Of a DNA stretch of 64,000 nucleotides, positions 44,850 through 54,882 are shown piece by piece. Each line of letters opens with the position of its first letter. Within the stretch, counting starts at the first letter, position 1. The position numbers and the translations under genes were made by a program. The stretch covers positions 13,229,602-13,293,601 of the forward strand of contig OY855906.1 of NCBI GenBank assembly GCA_963693305.1. The letters run 5' to 3'. Below the pieces are notes generated by a model. That model was not told where the DNA came from. It was given only the letters and a program-made list of their open reading frames with translations, and did not search any database. This DNA is from Meandrina meandrites (lineage: Eukaryota > Cnidaria > Anthozoa > Scleractinia > Meandrinidae).

Positions 44850-45317
44850 CAGGGTTGGACATTAGCACTCGCCCACTCGCCCAGGCGAGTACCAAAACTG
44901 TCCGGCGAGTACAAATCAACGATCACTCGCCCGGTTTGGCGAGTACGATTTTCAGCTCCAGAATATATTATTCAAAATAGGCGTAACTTACTACTTTCCA
45001 CTTAAAAATAATCTACACTGTCCACAGCTAATGGTTTGCAAACATACAAAAATGGTATTCGTTAAATGATGAAGAGACCTTGAAAATGAACTGAGAAACT
45101 CAACGGAAACCTTGAAAACTTCCTTAAACTAACTTAAACTAAGGAACAGTGTTAAACGTGATTAAAAATTCAAGTTGGAGGGGGGGGGGGCACTTAATGT
45201 TTTCTGTGTTTGTGTGGAGCTAAGAGACTCGAAGAGTGAAAAAATATTTGGGCGAGTGCAGCTTTAAGGTCACTCGCCCAAATGGCGAGCGCTCCGAAAT
45301 TTTAGTTTCCAACCCTG
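44850..45317. mobile_element. MITE of 468 bp with 5-bp AATTA target duplication
   Basis: CAGGGTTGGACATTAGCACTC starts at 44850 and the right end reads CTAAAATTT... in reverse as CAGGGTTGGAAACTAAAATTT, ending at 45317. AATTA precedes (44845-44849) and follows (45318-45322) the element. Sub-terminal GGCGAGT/ACTCGCC motifs are repeated at least six times in both orientations. No ORF. The CAGGG tip and 5-8 bp duplication suggest a hAT-type (hAT5-like) non-autonomous element. Confidence 0.85.
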
Positions 45318-45955
45318 AATTAGCTAAAGTTTTATGAGCTTTACAATTTGATACACATTTGGACTCTAAATCTAACCAGACACCCCCCTTAAATTGTTTC
45401 ACGAAAAAGCCATTCAGTCAATGAAAAAACGGAAGGAAAAAGGGAAGGCAGAATGGAGAAGAAAAGCATCCAGCAGAAACACAAGAAAAGTCACCCTAAC
45501 AACAAGAAAAGAGCAGAGCTAGAGAAAGATTCATTCAAAAAAAGGGAAGAATAAATAGGAAAACCATAACACTATAACTTGTCACGCAAACTGCCTTAGG
45601 CCCATTCCATTGACCCCAGTCAAGATCCCGGAACCAATCAGATTGGAGGATTCGGTTCATCTTGCCTGTTCCCTCGCTGAGAAAAAATGAAAGGTGTCTC
45701 TTACACTTCTCAAAAAAAGTTATTTCACAGTTGTTTTCCAGGGATGGTTTGACTGTTCCTTCTGAGGATCAGTTTGTGAAGCAGTAACTGGGCTTGAAAG
45801 ACATAGTAGTAACCTACAATAAGCGTATGAGCTGGAACACTTTCACATAAACAGCTTTGCCACGGCTCTCAGCTTGATATCACATGACAGAGAACTCAAA
45901 TATTAAAAATCCTTTGTTATAAAAATAGAATGACACTATTGAGCTGGAAATTTGA
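45318..45955. other. Spacer
   Basis: A-rich plus strand (45420-45560, AAAGGGAAG-type). Nothing assignable. Confidence 0.4.
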
Positions 45956-45959
45956 AACC

Positions 45960-46212
45960 TACATCAATACCCAGTACCACCCAGTCCAGCTGCTGACAAA
46001 GGCCAACCCAACCCAGCCCAAAAACCTAGCACTCCCCAGCCCAGCATAAAACCCTGCACCAAACAATCCAGTCCATGGCCTAATGCCACCCAACTCAATC
46101 CAAAACTCAGCCCTATCCAAACCATCACAAACCTCAACCAACTCAGCCTTAAATTGACCACACCCAGCCCAGAACTGAGCACTGATCCAAACACTACCCA
46201 GTCCATGCCAAT
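45960..46212. repeat. C/A-rich degenerate tandem repeat
   Basis: Irregular variants of CCCAGCCCAAAACC and CCAACCCAGCC, resembling the 27-bp minisatellite at 8.7-9.4 kb in composition and strand bias but without a clean period. Confidence 0.6.
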
Positions 46213-46599
46213 GTCTAGTACAATGGAGTCAATAAATTAGAGTTCAGAAATCAAGATAGTACCCAACCGTAGTATGCAACAAAAAGCAATGCACTAAAAA
46301 CCTTCTCTTCTAAATCACAACAAATCCATGTTTAACCCATCCACCAGGGTAACAATGTGTTTTTTGTTATACTTTAAGTTGTGTTTTCCTTTCTACTTTC
46401 TTGTTTGTTTCATTTCCTTTGATAATTATTATAGCCTCATTATAAGGCTGCCGTTTAGACCTTTCAGACTCTGTCCAAAAACAATAATCGAGGTATATCA
46501 AATGACACAACTCAAACCCATGAGACAAACATACACACGATGAATCGCTTGTACATTAGGAAGGGACATGCATGACTCACCTTTACTATTCTACAGGAT

Positions 46600-47904
46600 G
46601 TGATTTGTTTCATTTATTTTTGCTTCACGAGTGTCGTACATAATCAATTCACTTCTTACTTACATTTAAACAACAGGTTAACAAAGACCCAAAGCGGCAA
46701 CAAAAAATGGCACTCAACCGAAACATCTGTCATAGAAACAACCGACACTATTCTTAAAGCGATAGACCAGAAGATGTTGACTTCGGTAGTGTTCTTAGAC
46801 ATGAGTAAGGCATTCGACAGCGTCAACCACGAAACCCTAATTTTGAAGTTGCGAGATGTAGGCGCCTCAGACCCAGTTATCCAGTGGTTTGGTAGCTACC
46901 TTAATGATAGACGACAAGTGGTTCGAATCCATTCAACATTGTCAGAGCCCTTGCCCATAGTTTGTGGCGTTCCGCAGGAAAGTATACTGGGACCACTTTT
47001 ATTTAGCATATACACAAATGATCTTTCTTCAGCACCACAGAATTGCAGCGTCCAGAGCTATGTGGACGACACTAAGCTAGTTATATCCTTCAAAATGAAA
47101 GATACTGTAAACGCCTTTGCTGACTTAAGAGTTGATTTGCATAGAATAGGCCAATGGTGTTCCAACAACCATTTATTGTTGAACCCAAGCAAAACTAAAC
47201 TCATGGTGTTTGGCAGCAGGCAAATGCATTCCAGACTGGACACTCCCAGCCTCACCTTCATGGGAAGAGAACTCGTACCGGAACACACCGCTAAAGATCT
47301 TGGGGTGATTTTGGACAAGAACCTGACCTATGACGAACACATTACCAAAACTGTCTCCTCCTGTATGTCTTGTCTCGGTCAAATAAGCCGCACAAAGCAT
47401 GTTTTTGACAAATGCACCCTACTAACTATTATAAATACTTTAGTTTTTAGTAAACTTTTTTATTGTTCGAATGTATGGGCAAATACATCAAAAAGTAATA
47501 TAAATAAATTACAAGGTATTCAGAACTTTGCCGCTCGAATTGCGACCAGTACGCACAAATTTGATCACATCACACCAGTTTTAAAAGGGCTCAAATGGCT
47601 ACCAGTTGCGACTCAGTTATATTTCAGGAGCGCTATCATGGCCTTCAAATGTCTATCATCTCGCGTGCCGGAGTACCTGTCTTCCCAGTTCAGTAAGCGA
47701 GGAGAAATAAGCGGACGTGCCACAAGAAGTTCACAAATGCTGAACATTCCTCTTTTCAAGTCTGCCAGTGGTCAGAGAACGTTCTACTACAGAACAGTCA
47801 GTATCTGGAACTCCATGGATAGCTCTCTAAAAACTCTCGAGAAAGTATCTGCTTTTAAGTTTTATTTTAAACGTAAACTTATCAAGGATTTTATAGATTC
47901 CTAA
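46600..47904 (+). CDS. LINE reverse transcriptase, 5'-truncated
   Basis: A 434-codon ORF; homology begins at about residue 22 (LHLNNRLTKTQSGN). RT motifs: TSVVFLDMSKAFDSVNHE (motif A with catalytic Asp), SGVPQ-type block read as CGVPQESILGPLLFSIYTND (motif B), SYVDDTKL (motif C, the YxDD box with both Asp), NPSKTKLMVFGSRQ and LGVILDKNLTYDEHITK. Then comes the typical thumb and C-terminal region ending in TFYYRTVSIWNSMDSSLK and SAFKFYFKRKLIKDFID. The endonuclease and ORF1 parts are missing. No stop codon or frameshift in the retained part, so the insertion is relatively young. One oddity: the usual Gly before 'S[IV]LGP' is Glu (QESILGP). Confidence 0.92.
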   Translation: MICFIYFCFTSVVHNQFTSYLHLNNRLTKTQSGNKKWHSTETSVIETTDTILKAIDQKMLTSVVFLDMSKAFDSVNHETLILKLRDVGASDPVIQWFGSYLNDRRQVVRIHSTLSEPLPIVCGVPQESILGPLLFSIYTNDLSSAPQNCSVQSYVDDTKLVISFKMKDTVNAFADLRVDLHRIGQWCSNNHLLLNPSKTKLMVFGSRQMHSRLDTPSLTFMGRELVPEHTAKDLGVILDKNLTYDEHITKTVSSCMSCLGQISRTKHVFDKCTLLTIINTLVFSKLFYCSNVWANTSKSNINKLQGIQNFAARIATSTHKFDHITPVLKGLKWLPVATQLYFRSAIMAFKCLSSRVPEYLSSQFSKRGEISGRATRSSQMLNIPLFKSASGQRTFYYRTVSIWNSMDSSLKTLEKVSAFKFYFKRKLIKDFIDS

Positions 47905-48034
47905 TTCTAGTTAATTAATTTTAAGTCTGAATATTATCTTAGAGTTTTTAAGTAGTTTTACATTATTATTGTATTGTCTTTGAAAAGCCTCTAAGGGGAA
48001 AGTCAATAAAGTATGTATGTATGTATGTACTTTG
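46640..48034 (+). mobile_element. 5'-truncated non-LTR retrotransposon (LINE, CR1/L2-like)
   Basis: Starts within the reverse transcriptase domain, runs through the intact C-terminus, and ends in AATAAAGTATGTATGTATGTATGTA at 48005-48030. A short microsatellite-like 3' tail instead of poly-A, and 5' truncation, are typical of the CR1/L2/Rex1 side of the LINE tree. Target duplication not determined. Confidence 0.85.
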
Positions 48035-49300
48035 ATTTTTAATTATTGTTCACTCACGAACACCAGAGCTTTTTATTCAGTGTAATATTACCCACTGTAT
48101 TGGGAGTTCAGTTTTTATTGATAATAATTTCATTACATTAATTTCTAGAAGAAATTGCTTGTTCCCTGATTGCTTGTTTGAAACAAACTGTACATTCAGA
48201 TGACTTTTTAACTTTTTCTGTATAATGGGTTTTTGAACCCGTATGGAGTTTATTACTTAGCATTTTGTCATGTCTGATCTTGAAGGCTGGTAGATTCTGT
48301 GAAAGCCTTATAACATTCCCACATGAAGGGCCTTCTCCAAAATGCATATCACAGCAAAAGAGACAAATTTTTGTGAAACAAAAAAAATCCTCCAAATATG
48401 TACCGGTTAAGTGATCCAAGAGGCAAGTGGGAAGTCCAGAGGTTGCCTATTTCCAGAGTTTGTGTTAGACTTCAGAGTTGGAATCGACAAGTCACCTTCG
48501 AAAAGATGCATTTTCCAGCCATATGTATTCATAACTTTGTGAAAGGTAAGGTTGCATTGATTTTAACACCAAACAGATTTATGACTTGTGCACCACAAAA
48601 CCACTGGCTTATACAGTAGAGTCCCAACTTCTGGAACCTCCCAGGGAAACGAAAATTGCTGCCAGAAATCAGGATAAAGTTACAAAGAGGTATGATTGAA
48701 GGGTATGAAAGGTATGAAAGAAGAGAAAACCAGGATTTTGATAAACAAAGGGTTCAATAAATCAGGATTCTACTATAGATACTGTCACTGTACAGTGTGT
48801 AGTTCAATGAATTTAGTTGAACTGAAGTACCTTACATTCCTAGAAAAATATGTGACCTTTCCTGATGGCTTACAAATGGATGGCAATTTCAGGTTTTTTC
48901 ACTAATAATTTTGTTCAGTCACATAAAAACTACTATTTCTGGCCTCCATTGCTGGAGGCTGATGCAAGTAATCCTAACAGTTTTTTCATCTTGGGGTAGG
49001 TTTCAACCAACATCAACAGTTTGAATCAACAGTTTGATTTTAAAATGGTAGCTGCATGTATGATGAATGAATGAAGTTATTCATTTGAACATTCGAATTG
49101 GTTAAGAATGGAAGCTGCACAGAAGTGAAAACAACATTCACTTCTAAGGAAGAAAGCCTTTAGGCATTGAAACTTGACTGAGTTGTAATGTGAAATTGAA
49201 CAGGTCAGTAATGGTGATTTGCTGTCCAATGTTTTTTGGTTAATTCTCTTATTACTTTCCACTGAGGAACTTTGTGTGTTAGAAAAATCCAGTTTCGAAA
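48035..49300. other. Spacer with a small MITE
   Basis: Apart from the pogo-type MITE at 48614-48775, ORFs at 48138-48419 (minus, Cys-rich, no known motif) and 48398-48619 (plus) are unassigned. Confidence 0.35.
48614..48775. mobile_element. Pogo/Tigger-type MITE (about 160 bp)
   Basis: The left end CAGTAGAGTCCCAACTTCTGG after TA matches, in reverse, the right end TTTATTGAA... (TAGTAGAATCCTGATTTATTGAA) before TA. No coding capacity. Confidence 0.55.
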
Positions 49301-49306
49301 ATCATC

Positions 49307-49531
49307 TTGGGGAGCAAGAAGCCTCTTAGAGTACACAAACTTTCTAAACAATATAAAGACAAGCACAGGGTAGAATTAGAGTTCTGGAAAGTGGGGTTTA
49401 GCCATTTCAAAGACCTTCTTCAATATGGGTGTGGCACAACAATTAATGGCAAAATGGTTTCACTTCCATGGTGGAATCTCGTGCAAGCAACAAACCTGGT
49501 TCTTCCCAGGTACAGTTACAGTGCTTTTTGA
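49307..49531 (+). other. Unassigned ORF
   Basis: 74 codons, KLSKQYKDKHRVELEFWKVG then YGCGTTINGKMVSLPWWNLV. Looks coding and precedes the gag relic on the same strand, but no family recognised. Confidence 0.25.
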
Positions 49532-49617
49532 AACCACAGTTTTCTCCAGTCTATGGTTTTGGTTCAAATAGAGGCATTTTGTATAGTGTGTGAGGATACA
49601 CATTCCATACTAACCAG

Positions 49618-50026
49618 GTGCTAAGTGAGCAGATAAGACGATTGCTTAAAAGCAAACCCAAAACAAAGCTTCTCGGTCTCGACAGTGGAACGACGCCCGA
49701 GGCCATCCTTGCTAACCTTGACCAGTTTTACAGTGACATTGGTGCAATGGTCGGTGACGAAATTTTGAGCAAAGCTTACAGTATGAAGCAAAAAGATGAC
49801 AAAAACGTTGCAGAGTATGCATCATGCTTAGACAATCCAGTCCAGAAAGCTAAGACACATGGGACCGAACTCATGCTTGATGAACAAGTGGTTGACAAGC
49901 AGCTTCACCTTCTCTTCTGGGAGGATTGAAGGATTAAGGGATTGAAGGATAAAGTGGGGCATAAGAAGGATCTGATAAGTGCTGCCCAGTACGGAGAAAA
50001 GGAGTTAAACTTGGCGAAGGGTTCTT
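49618..50026 (+). pseudogene. LTR-retrotransposon gag (capsid) fragment
   Basis: Reads IRRLLKSKPKTKLLGLDSGT, TPEAILANLDQFYSDIG, YSMKQKDDKNVAEYASCLDN, MLDEQVVDKQLHLLF and, past a TGA at 49927, IKGLKDKVGHKKDLISAAQY. The pattern 'ALxxLxxxYGxV...L...FYSxKQxxxESVAxYAxRLE...LRxRFWxGLxDxxLKxxLRHxF' is the retrotransposon gag/PNMA-like capsid signature. N- and C-terminal parts, including any zinc knuckle, are absent. Confidence 0.6.
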
Positions 50027-50187
50027 AGAGGTTGGCACATATAAATTAAGTCACAACACCAACAGCAGGTCAACCCAGCTAAGATCCACCCAATCCACTG
50101 CAGCCAATTTCAAAACCAGAGGGCTTGATGGCAACTCCTGACTTGCCAACACTGGGGTCAAGTTGGATGTACAAAGAGGTTGTTGAA

Positions 50188-50212
50188 CCCCCCCCCCCCC
50201 CCCCCCCCCCCC
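50188..50212 (+). repeat. Poly-C run (25)
   Basis: Longest C homopolymer in the window. Confidence 0.95.
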
Positions 50213-50521
50213 ATCAACCGTAAATGCCAGATCTGGTTACTGGGCAGATGCCTTCAGCGTGGGGAGGCTAGACGCAATAGATCTCGAGGCTGATCATTTT
50301 AGCATCCCAAGTAGGAGAAGGAAAGAGTGTAATGCGAAAACCGATGGAAAACGGTGTAAAGCACTTTGGATGACATTATGAGCGCAACTTCTGTCTGAAT
50401 TGTGTGAAACAAGGTCCAATACCAATTAATTGTATTGATAAAAAATTCGGAATGACATAGGTGTGGAATTAAAGGTATCCAATTCAAACAACAAATAACC
50501 CACCAAAGTGCATGCGATTCA

Positions 50522-50715
50522 TGTGCAGGTGGTTTCCATATAGGTGTCCAAATACAGGTGTCCAGTTAAATTGGACAGACACATCTTTGTGTATGTATTA
50601 GGTAGCAAATAGGTGCATGTAGAACCAACCAAAATCAAGAAATTTGTTAAACATACAATTTGTGCGCTGATGGCGGCCTGGTGCTTAGGTTCAAGCAGCT
50701 GATGATCATGAACAA
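50522..50715 (+). repeat. Dispersed repeat, copy 1
   Basis: Shares with 58080-58265, in the same orientation, the phrases CAGGTGTCCA, AGAACCAA-CAAAATC, AAATTTGTTAAA-ATA and GTTGATGGC/GCTGATGGC followed by TGTTGCTT/TGGTGCTT. Internally it also has a short inverted pair around GGTGTCCA/TGGACAGAC. Confidence 0.65.
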
Positions 50716-50899
50716 CAAACTGCCAATCGTTTGGAGATGCATCGTCAGTGACACGGGTCCTTCAGGATACAGAACAATCATTGAGCACTTACACACAATG
50801 GGCTCTGTAGCGTGGTAATGGTATCTAAAAAATGTCTACAATCATATTAAGTGGCTATATGTATATAACCATAAAAAAAATTAGCACTTTAACATGAAC

Positions 50900-51625
50900 A
50901 GAGGAGGAACTATTTGCTGACTTAGGCAAGGATTTAAAGAAGAACATTTGAGCCATCTTTATAATATATCACAGACAACTGTGAGTCGAATAATAATTTC
51001 ATGGATTAATTTTATGTTTTTGAAGTTCAGCAGAATCCCAGTGTGGCCATCAAGGGCCAAAGTTGATGAACACATGCCTGCTGACTTTAAAGCAAAGTAT
51101 CCCTCAACAAGGGTAATCATCGACTGTACTGAGATTCGGTGTCAGATACCAAGGAGTCTTCGCCTGAACAGAGAACTTTTCAGTTCATATAAAAATCATA
51201 CCACCCTGAAAGGTTTGATTGGCACCTCACCAGGCGGTGCCATAACCTTTGTCAGCCAGTTGTATACTGTCCACATTTCCGACAGAGAGATTGTAACACG
51301 TTCAGGGTTTCTGAATTTGCCATTTGAAAGGGGGGATTTGGTTATGGCCGATAAGGGATTCACTATAGAGGATCTCCTTCCTCTTGGGGTCTCCCTAAAT
51401 ATTCCACCATTTTTGGGAAATAAGAGGCAAATGAGTCCAGAGGAAGTTGTCCTTACCCAAACAATTGCCTCCCTTCGCATTCATGTGGAAAGGGCAATTA
51501 ATAAAGTGAAAAACTTCCACATTTGGGACTGTGTGGTGCCATTCACCCCTTCTGGTGTTGTAAATCAAATGTGGGGAGTCTGTGCAATATTAGGCAATTT
51601 TCAGAACAGTATCATCAGCACTTGA
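50900..51625 (+). CDS. DDE_Tnp_4 transposase (ISL2EU/IS4EU-like), 5' end incomplete
   Basis: The ORF begins in the helix-turn-helix (HLYNISQTTVSRIIISWINF, then PVWPSRAKVDEHMP); 45 bases upstream in another frame look like its continuation. Catalytic core: TRVIIDCTEIRCQIPRSL with the first Asp, SSYKNHTTLKGLIGTSPGGA, DREIVTRSGFLNLPFERGD, LVMADKGFTIEDLLPLGV with the second Asp, and IASLRIHVERAINKVKNFHI with the catalytic Glu of 'HVERAI'. The frame is open to a natural stop. The spacing D-about 85-D-about 55-E suits the family. It faces the SAP-SWIM-YqaJ gene tail to tail. As I recall, elements of this superfamily encode both proteins, so the two are best seen as one element, but I could not find its terminal repeats. 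Confidence 0.85.
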
Positions 51626-52143
51626 AGTTGAATTTTTTAAGCCTTGAATAATTCATTTTTAGAGGAGACAGTTTTTAGTTGCATGTGATAAGTTGTACAA
51701 CTCACTAGTTATTTGTTAAAGAACAGATCTATATTTCTACTACAGGGAGATGTGAAAATTCCATATTGTTATTTGTTCCAAAAAAATCTCCATACCCCTA
51801 CATGGAAGGTTTCTGGTTTGAACCTCCCACCCCTCTGGAAATTACAGTTTCCAGAGTTATTACAGTTAGAGAAATTACAGTTTCCAATTACAGTAAGTCA
51901 CATACTTTCACTTTTGACTCCCTGCCCCCTACTCCGAAGAATTTCCATTGACCTTCCATGGGGCAGGTATGCATATATTTTTTATATTTTAACCCTGTGC
52001 CCCTGCCTCGATTGGTTGTTTTTACTAGTAATGGGGGCAAGCAATTTTGCAACAATATTTAAATAACAAAAATAAAGTTCAAGTTCAAGTTGTTCTCTGT
52101 ACCTGCACATGGTGTTTTCAATAACTGTACAAATGATTGTTTT
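51626..52143. other. Convergent intergenic region
   Basis: Lies between the 3' ends of the transposase and nuclease genes. Contains a duplicated GAAATTACAGTTTCC (about 51838 and 51871) and AATAAAGTTCAAGTTCAAGTT at about 52070-52090, which resembles a LINE-like 3' tail. Confidence 0.4.
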
Positions 52144-54142
52144 TTACAAAGCAGCTACAGGAAGAAAGTACTTGAAATAATATTCACAGAGTTTTCCACT
52201 TAAGGTATCCCAGTGATCTTGATCAAATTTGATTCTCTCCACACTCATCCCCTTACTAGTATAAACAATAAAATCACTTTGCTCCTGAAAGGCCCATGAG
52301 CCCTTGAACTTGATCGTAGTACACATGTCCCTTTTTTAAAGAGGGCTTTCCATTCTTCAGTGTTTTCCATAAAAAAGGTTGGATCATCGCAAGCCTCAAG
52401 GGGAGTCACATGGAATTTTGACGATGGACATTTTACCTCGCCAAGCCCAAACCTGTCTGTACAACTCAAATCAATGACTTTCGCATCTGGGGAACAACCT
52501 AAAAAGGGGAATCTTGGGAGAAGCCACTCTTTAACACTTTTACAGGTCTTCCCAATTTCCTTATGTATTTTTCATACTCTTTCAGTGCTACTGGCTCATA
52601 TTTCTTGCCATGCTCCACAGCAGCTGAAGAAAACGCTTTTTGTGCCAAAAGATCTTCCATGAATTTAGTGTGGCTCCTCTGCCCTCGAGAGATTTTGCCA
52701 AAATTAGAGGCAGTGAATCTGAATTTCCGTTGTCTCATCCACTCTTCACAGTCTGCTTGATCTCTGGTTTTCTCTTCCATTTTGTTGGCCTCAATAACAT
52801 TAACAGTTAAGTCCCTTAGCAGTTCCTTTTCTTTATCACTAAGATGATCAGGTGTCAGAAATGACCCACAGCAATCATCTAAAGGAAACGAGGGGAAGGA
52901 AGGGAACTCTGATGCTGTGCAGTAATCAACATCGTCAAATCCACCAAATGAGCTAAACAATGTGAAATTTGATTCTGTGAAGGAAAGTTGATAAGATCCA
53001 AGTGAACCAACTGGGTATTGTCCAAAGCGAGTGTCAACAGCAGGTATTGTATCAATACTTGAGGTATCGACCACTTGAGCTATGCCCAGTCTTGAACTAT
53101 GTTGCTCCAGAGACTGCATTAAATGTTCAAGTTTTCTCTTTTGATAACTCTCTCCTTTCCTTGCTTCTGTCAGTATGCAAGTTACCCCAGTGTTCTTGCT
53201 ACTTTCAGCATTGTTTGCAGGAGTTGAAACAATCACCTCCGTAACAGGCTGTGAGCGAATGCCTTCAGTTCTTGATTTGTACCAATTCTGCAAGGCTGAT
53301 GTGCATGCTCTGGTTGGATTTTCGTCTTCCTCATCTTTCAGATCACGAACATCTTTGCAATCATAAAGGGAGTATTTGCAAACTTTCATCATAAGGGCCA
53401 AAATGTGGTAGCAGAAACCTGCCTTACCAGCAGCACAACTTGGTCCACAGTAAGCATACACAACATCTCCAGTAACAATGCACAGCGCAAGTTTTATGTT
53501 GTGTGGTGCATCATGAACGTTGAAACTATGAAAACACTTTGCTTTGCAATAGAAATACCTTGCGTCAAAAAGGGTTTGGATTTCATGTAAATATTCATCT
53601 GCCAGAAAAGCCTTAGCTTTTTGTAGTCCTGTGGGCAATGAATGGTGCTCACCACTTCGATATTTCTTTCCTGAGTCTTTCACATGTTTTTCTGTTTCTG
53701 CCCAGGTAAACATCGGGCTTTTGGAGAGTGATGTGCCCCAACTGTTCACAGGAAAAGCTATGTTCTTGCTGTTATCACTCACTGTGGTGCACGTGTTTTC
53801 CAGCGGAGCTAGGTTTAAGTTGTGTAGATGGAATTCTCATCTGGGTCGACAAGAAGATGCGCAATACCTGCTTTCAGGTAGTCGTTGACTCTGTAAAACA
53901 ACGAATGCAATAAGATGCAAAGCCATAGCAACCACAGTTCGATCAAACCAAGTGTCTTACCATTTGCAAAGTTGTGCTTTGGTTGGTAATCCTTTACAGT
54001 TATCGCCGCGACATTTCAACCAAAACTTTAGCTCAGGATTCTTCAGTTTACCTGGATCTCTTCAATTTAATGAGCTTCCAGGGATACCGCCTTCAGTGAA
54101 CAGCGAAGAACCGTAAACAAGAGGTTTGTCGAAAGACGCCAT
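52144..54142 (-). pseudogene. SAP-SWIM-YqaJ nuclease gene, copy 1 (decayed)
   Basis: Exon 1 starts at the ATG at 54142 (MASFDKPLVYGSSLF, then GGIPGSSLN-stop-RDPG, KNPELKFWLKCRGDNCKG), a SAP-like DNA-binding motif, ending at GTAAGA near 53962. Exon 2 begins after GTTTTACAG near 53895 (VNDYLKAGIAHLLVDPDENS). The joined exon boundary codon is TGA where copy 2 has Arg. A one-base shift leads into the long ORF 53782-52499: FPVNSWGTSLSKSPMFTWAE, a SWIM-type zinc site (CAAGKAGFCYHILALM), a linker, and the start of YqaJ (HGKKYEPVALKEYEKY). The catalytic part continues in other frames: DRFGLGEVKCPSSKFHVTPL (ExK) and DFIVYTSKGMSVERIKF. Predicted role: lambda-exonuclease-like processing of DNA ends. Confidence 0.85.
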
Positions 54143-54880
54143 CTTCAGATTTGGCCCTCGATGCCTCGCTTTCATGTTACTAGTTCAAGGTCATCCCTGG
54201 CAGCCGCCATTTTGGAATTAGGCGTATTGAATCACAGGTTCCTGGTCAGGAGACACACCTTCCTAGAGAACATCATTAACTTCAGTGAAATCAAAAAGGC
54301 TGAACCATTTATCCTTACAGAGATGAAGCAGACCCAATTCAGACATTGTAAGTCCCAACTTGCACACAAGTACCATCCTATCACTAAAGACCCAAACAGA
54401 AATCATGTGAAAGTCCACTATGTCCACTAGCTAAGCTTTGGTTATGGGGAAGACAAAGATCCAGCAAGGAAGATGTTCCATCATGCTGATGAACTCCCAG
54501 CTCACTATCAATTTTCTAGGAATACATCTTGGAAGATGATAAAGATCTTGTGCAACCCAAGGGCTAAGATCAGTACCCCTGACTTTCTCTAGCACAGCTT
54601 TTCAAATGAACAAAGCCAAAGTTTAGGATATGGAATCAGAATTTTCACCAGAGCTGCAATATCAGTTTTGTCTCAATATGACTTCTACTTCACACAAGAA
54701 AAAGAAGGGGGAGGAAGGCAATGAGAGCTCTGAGGATGAGAAGTACCCCTGCATTGTACTCTGCTGGGAAAACCTGCAGGTTGATCGTTTTGACATTGCA
54801 CTTTTGTTATAACGCACAAATGGCCCTTTTAAAAGGAGGATAAATCAGGACCCCTGTGATGTTTTGTGGCCAAATTTCAC
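54143..54880. other. Head-to-head region between nuclease copy 1 and the Myb/SANT gene
   Basis: A plus-strand ORF at 54161-54430 (HRFLVRRHTFLENIINFSEI) and 54630-54812 have no recognised domain. May hold promoters for both flanking genes. Confidence 0.3.
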
Positions 54881-54882
54881 AA

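Larger units (their letters stand above)
50030..50880. other. Spacer with poly-C run and a repeated segment
   Basis: Contains the 25-C run at 50188 and a 190-bp segment (50522-50715) with a diverged second copy at 58080-58265. Confidence 0.5.

Noticed and set aside
52360..53888. Plus-strand ORFs opposite nuclease copy 1
   Set aside because: Shadows of the SWIM-YqaJ coding strand.
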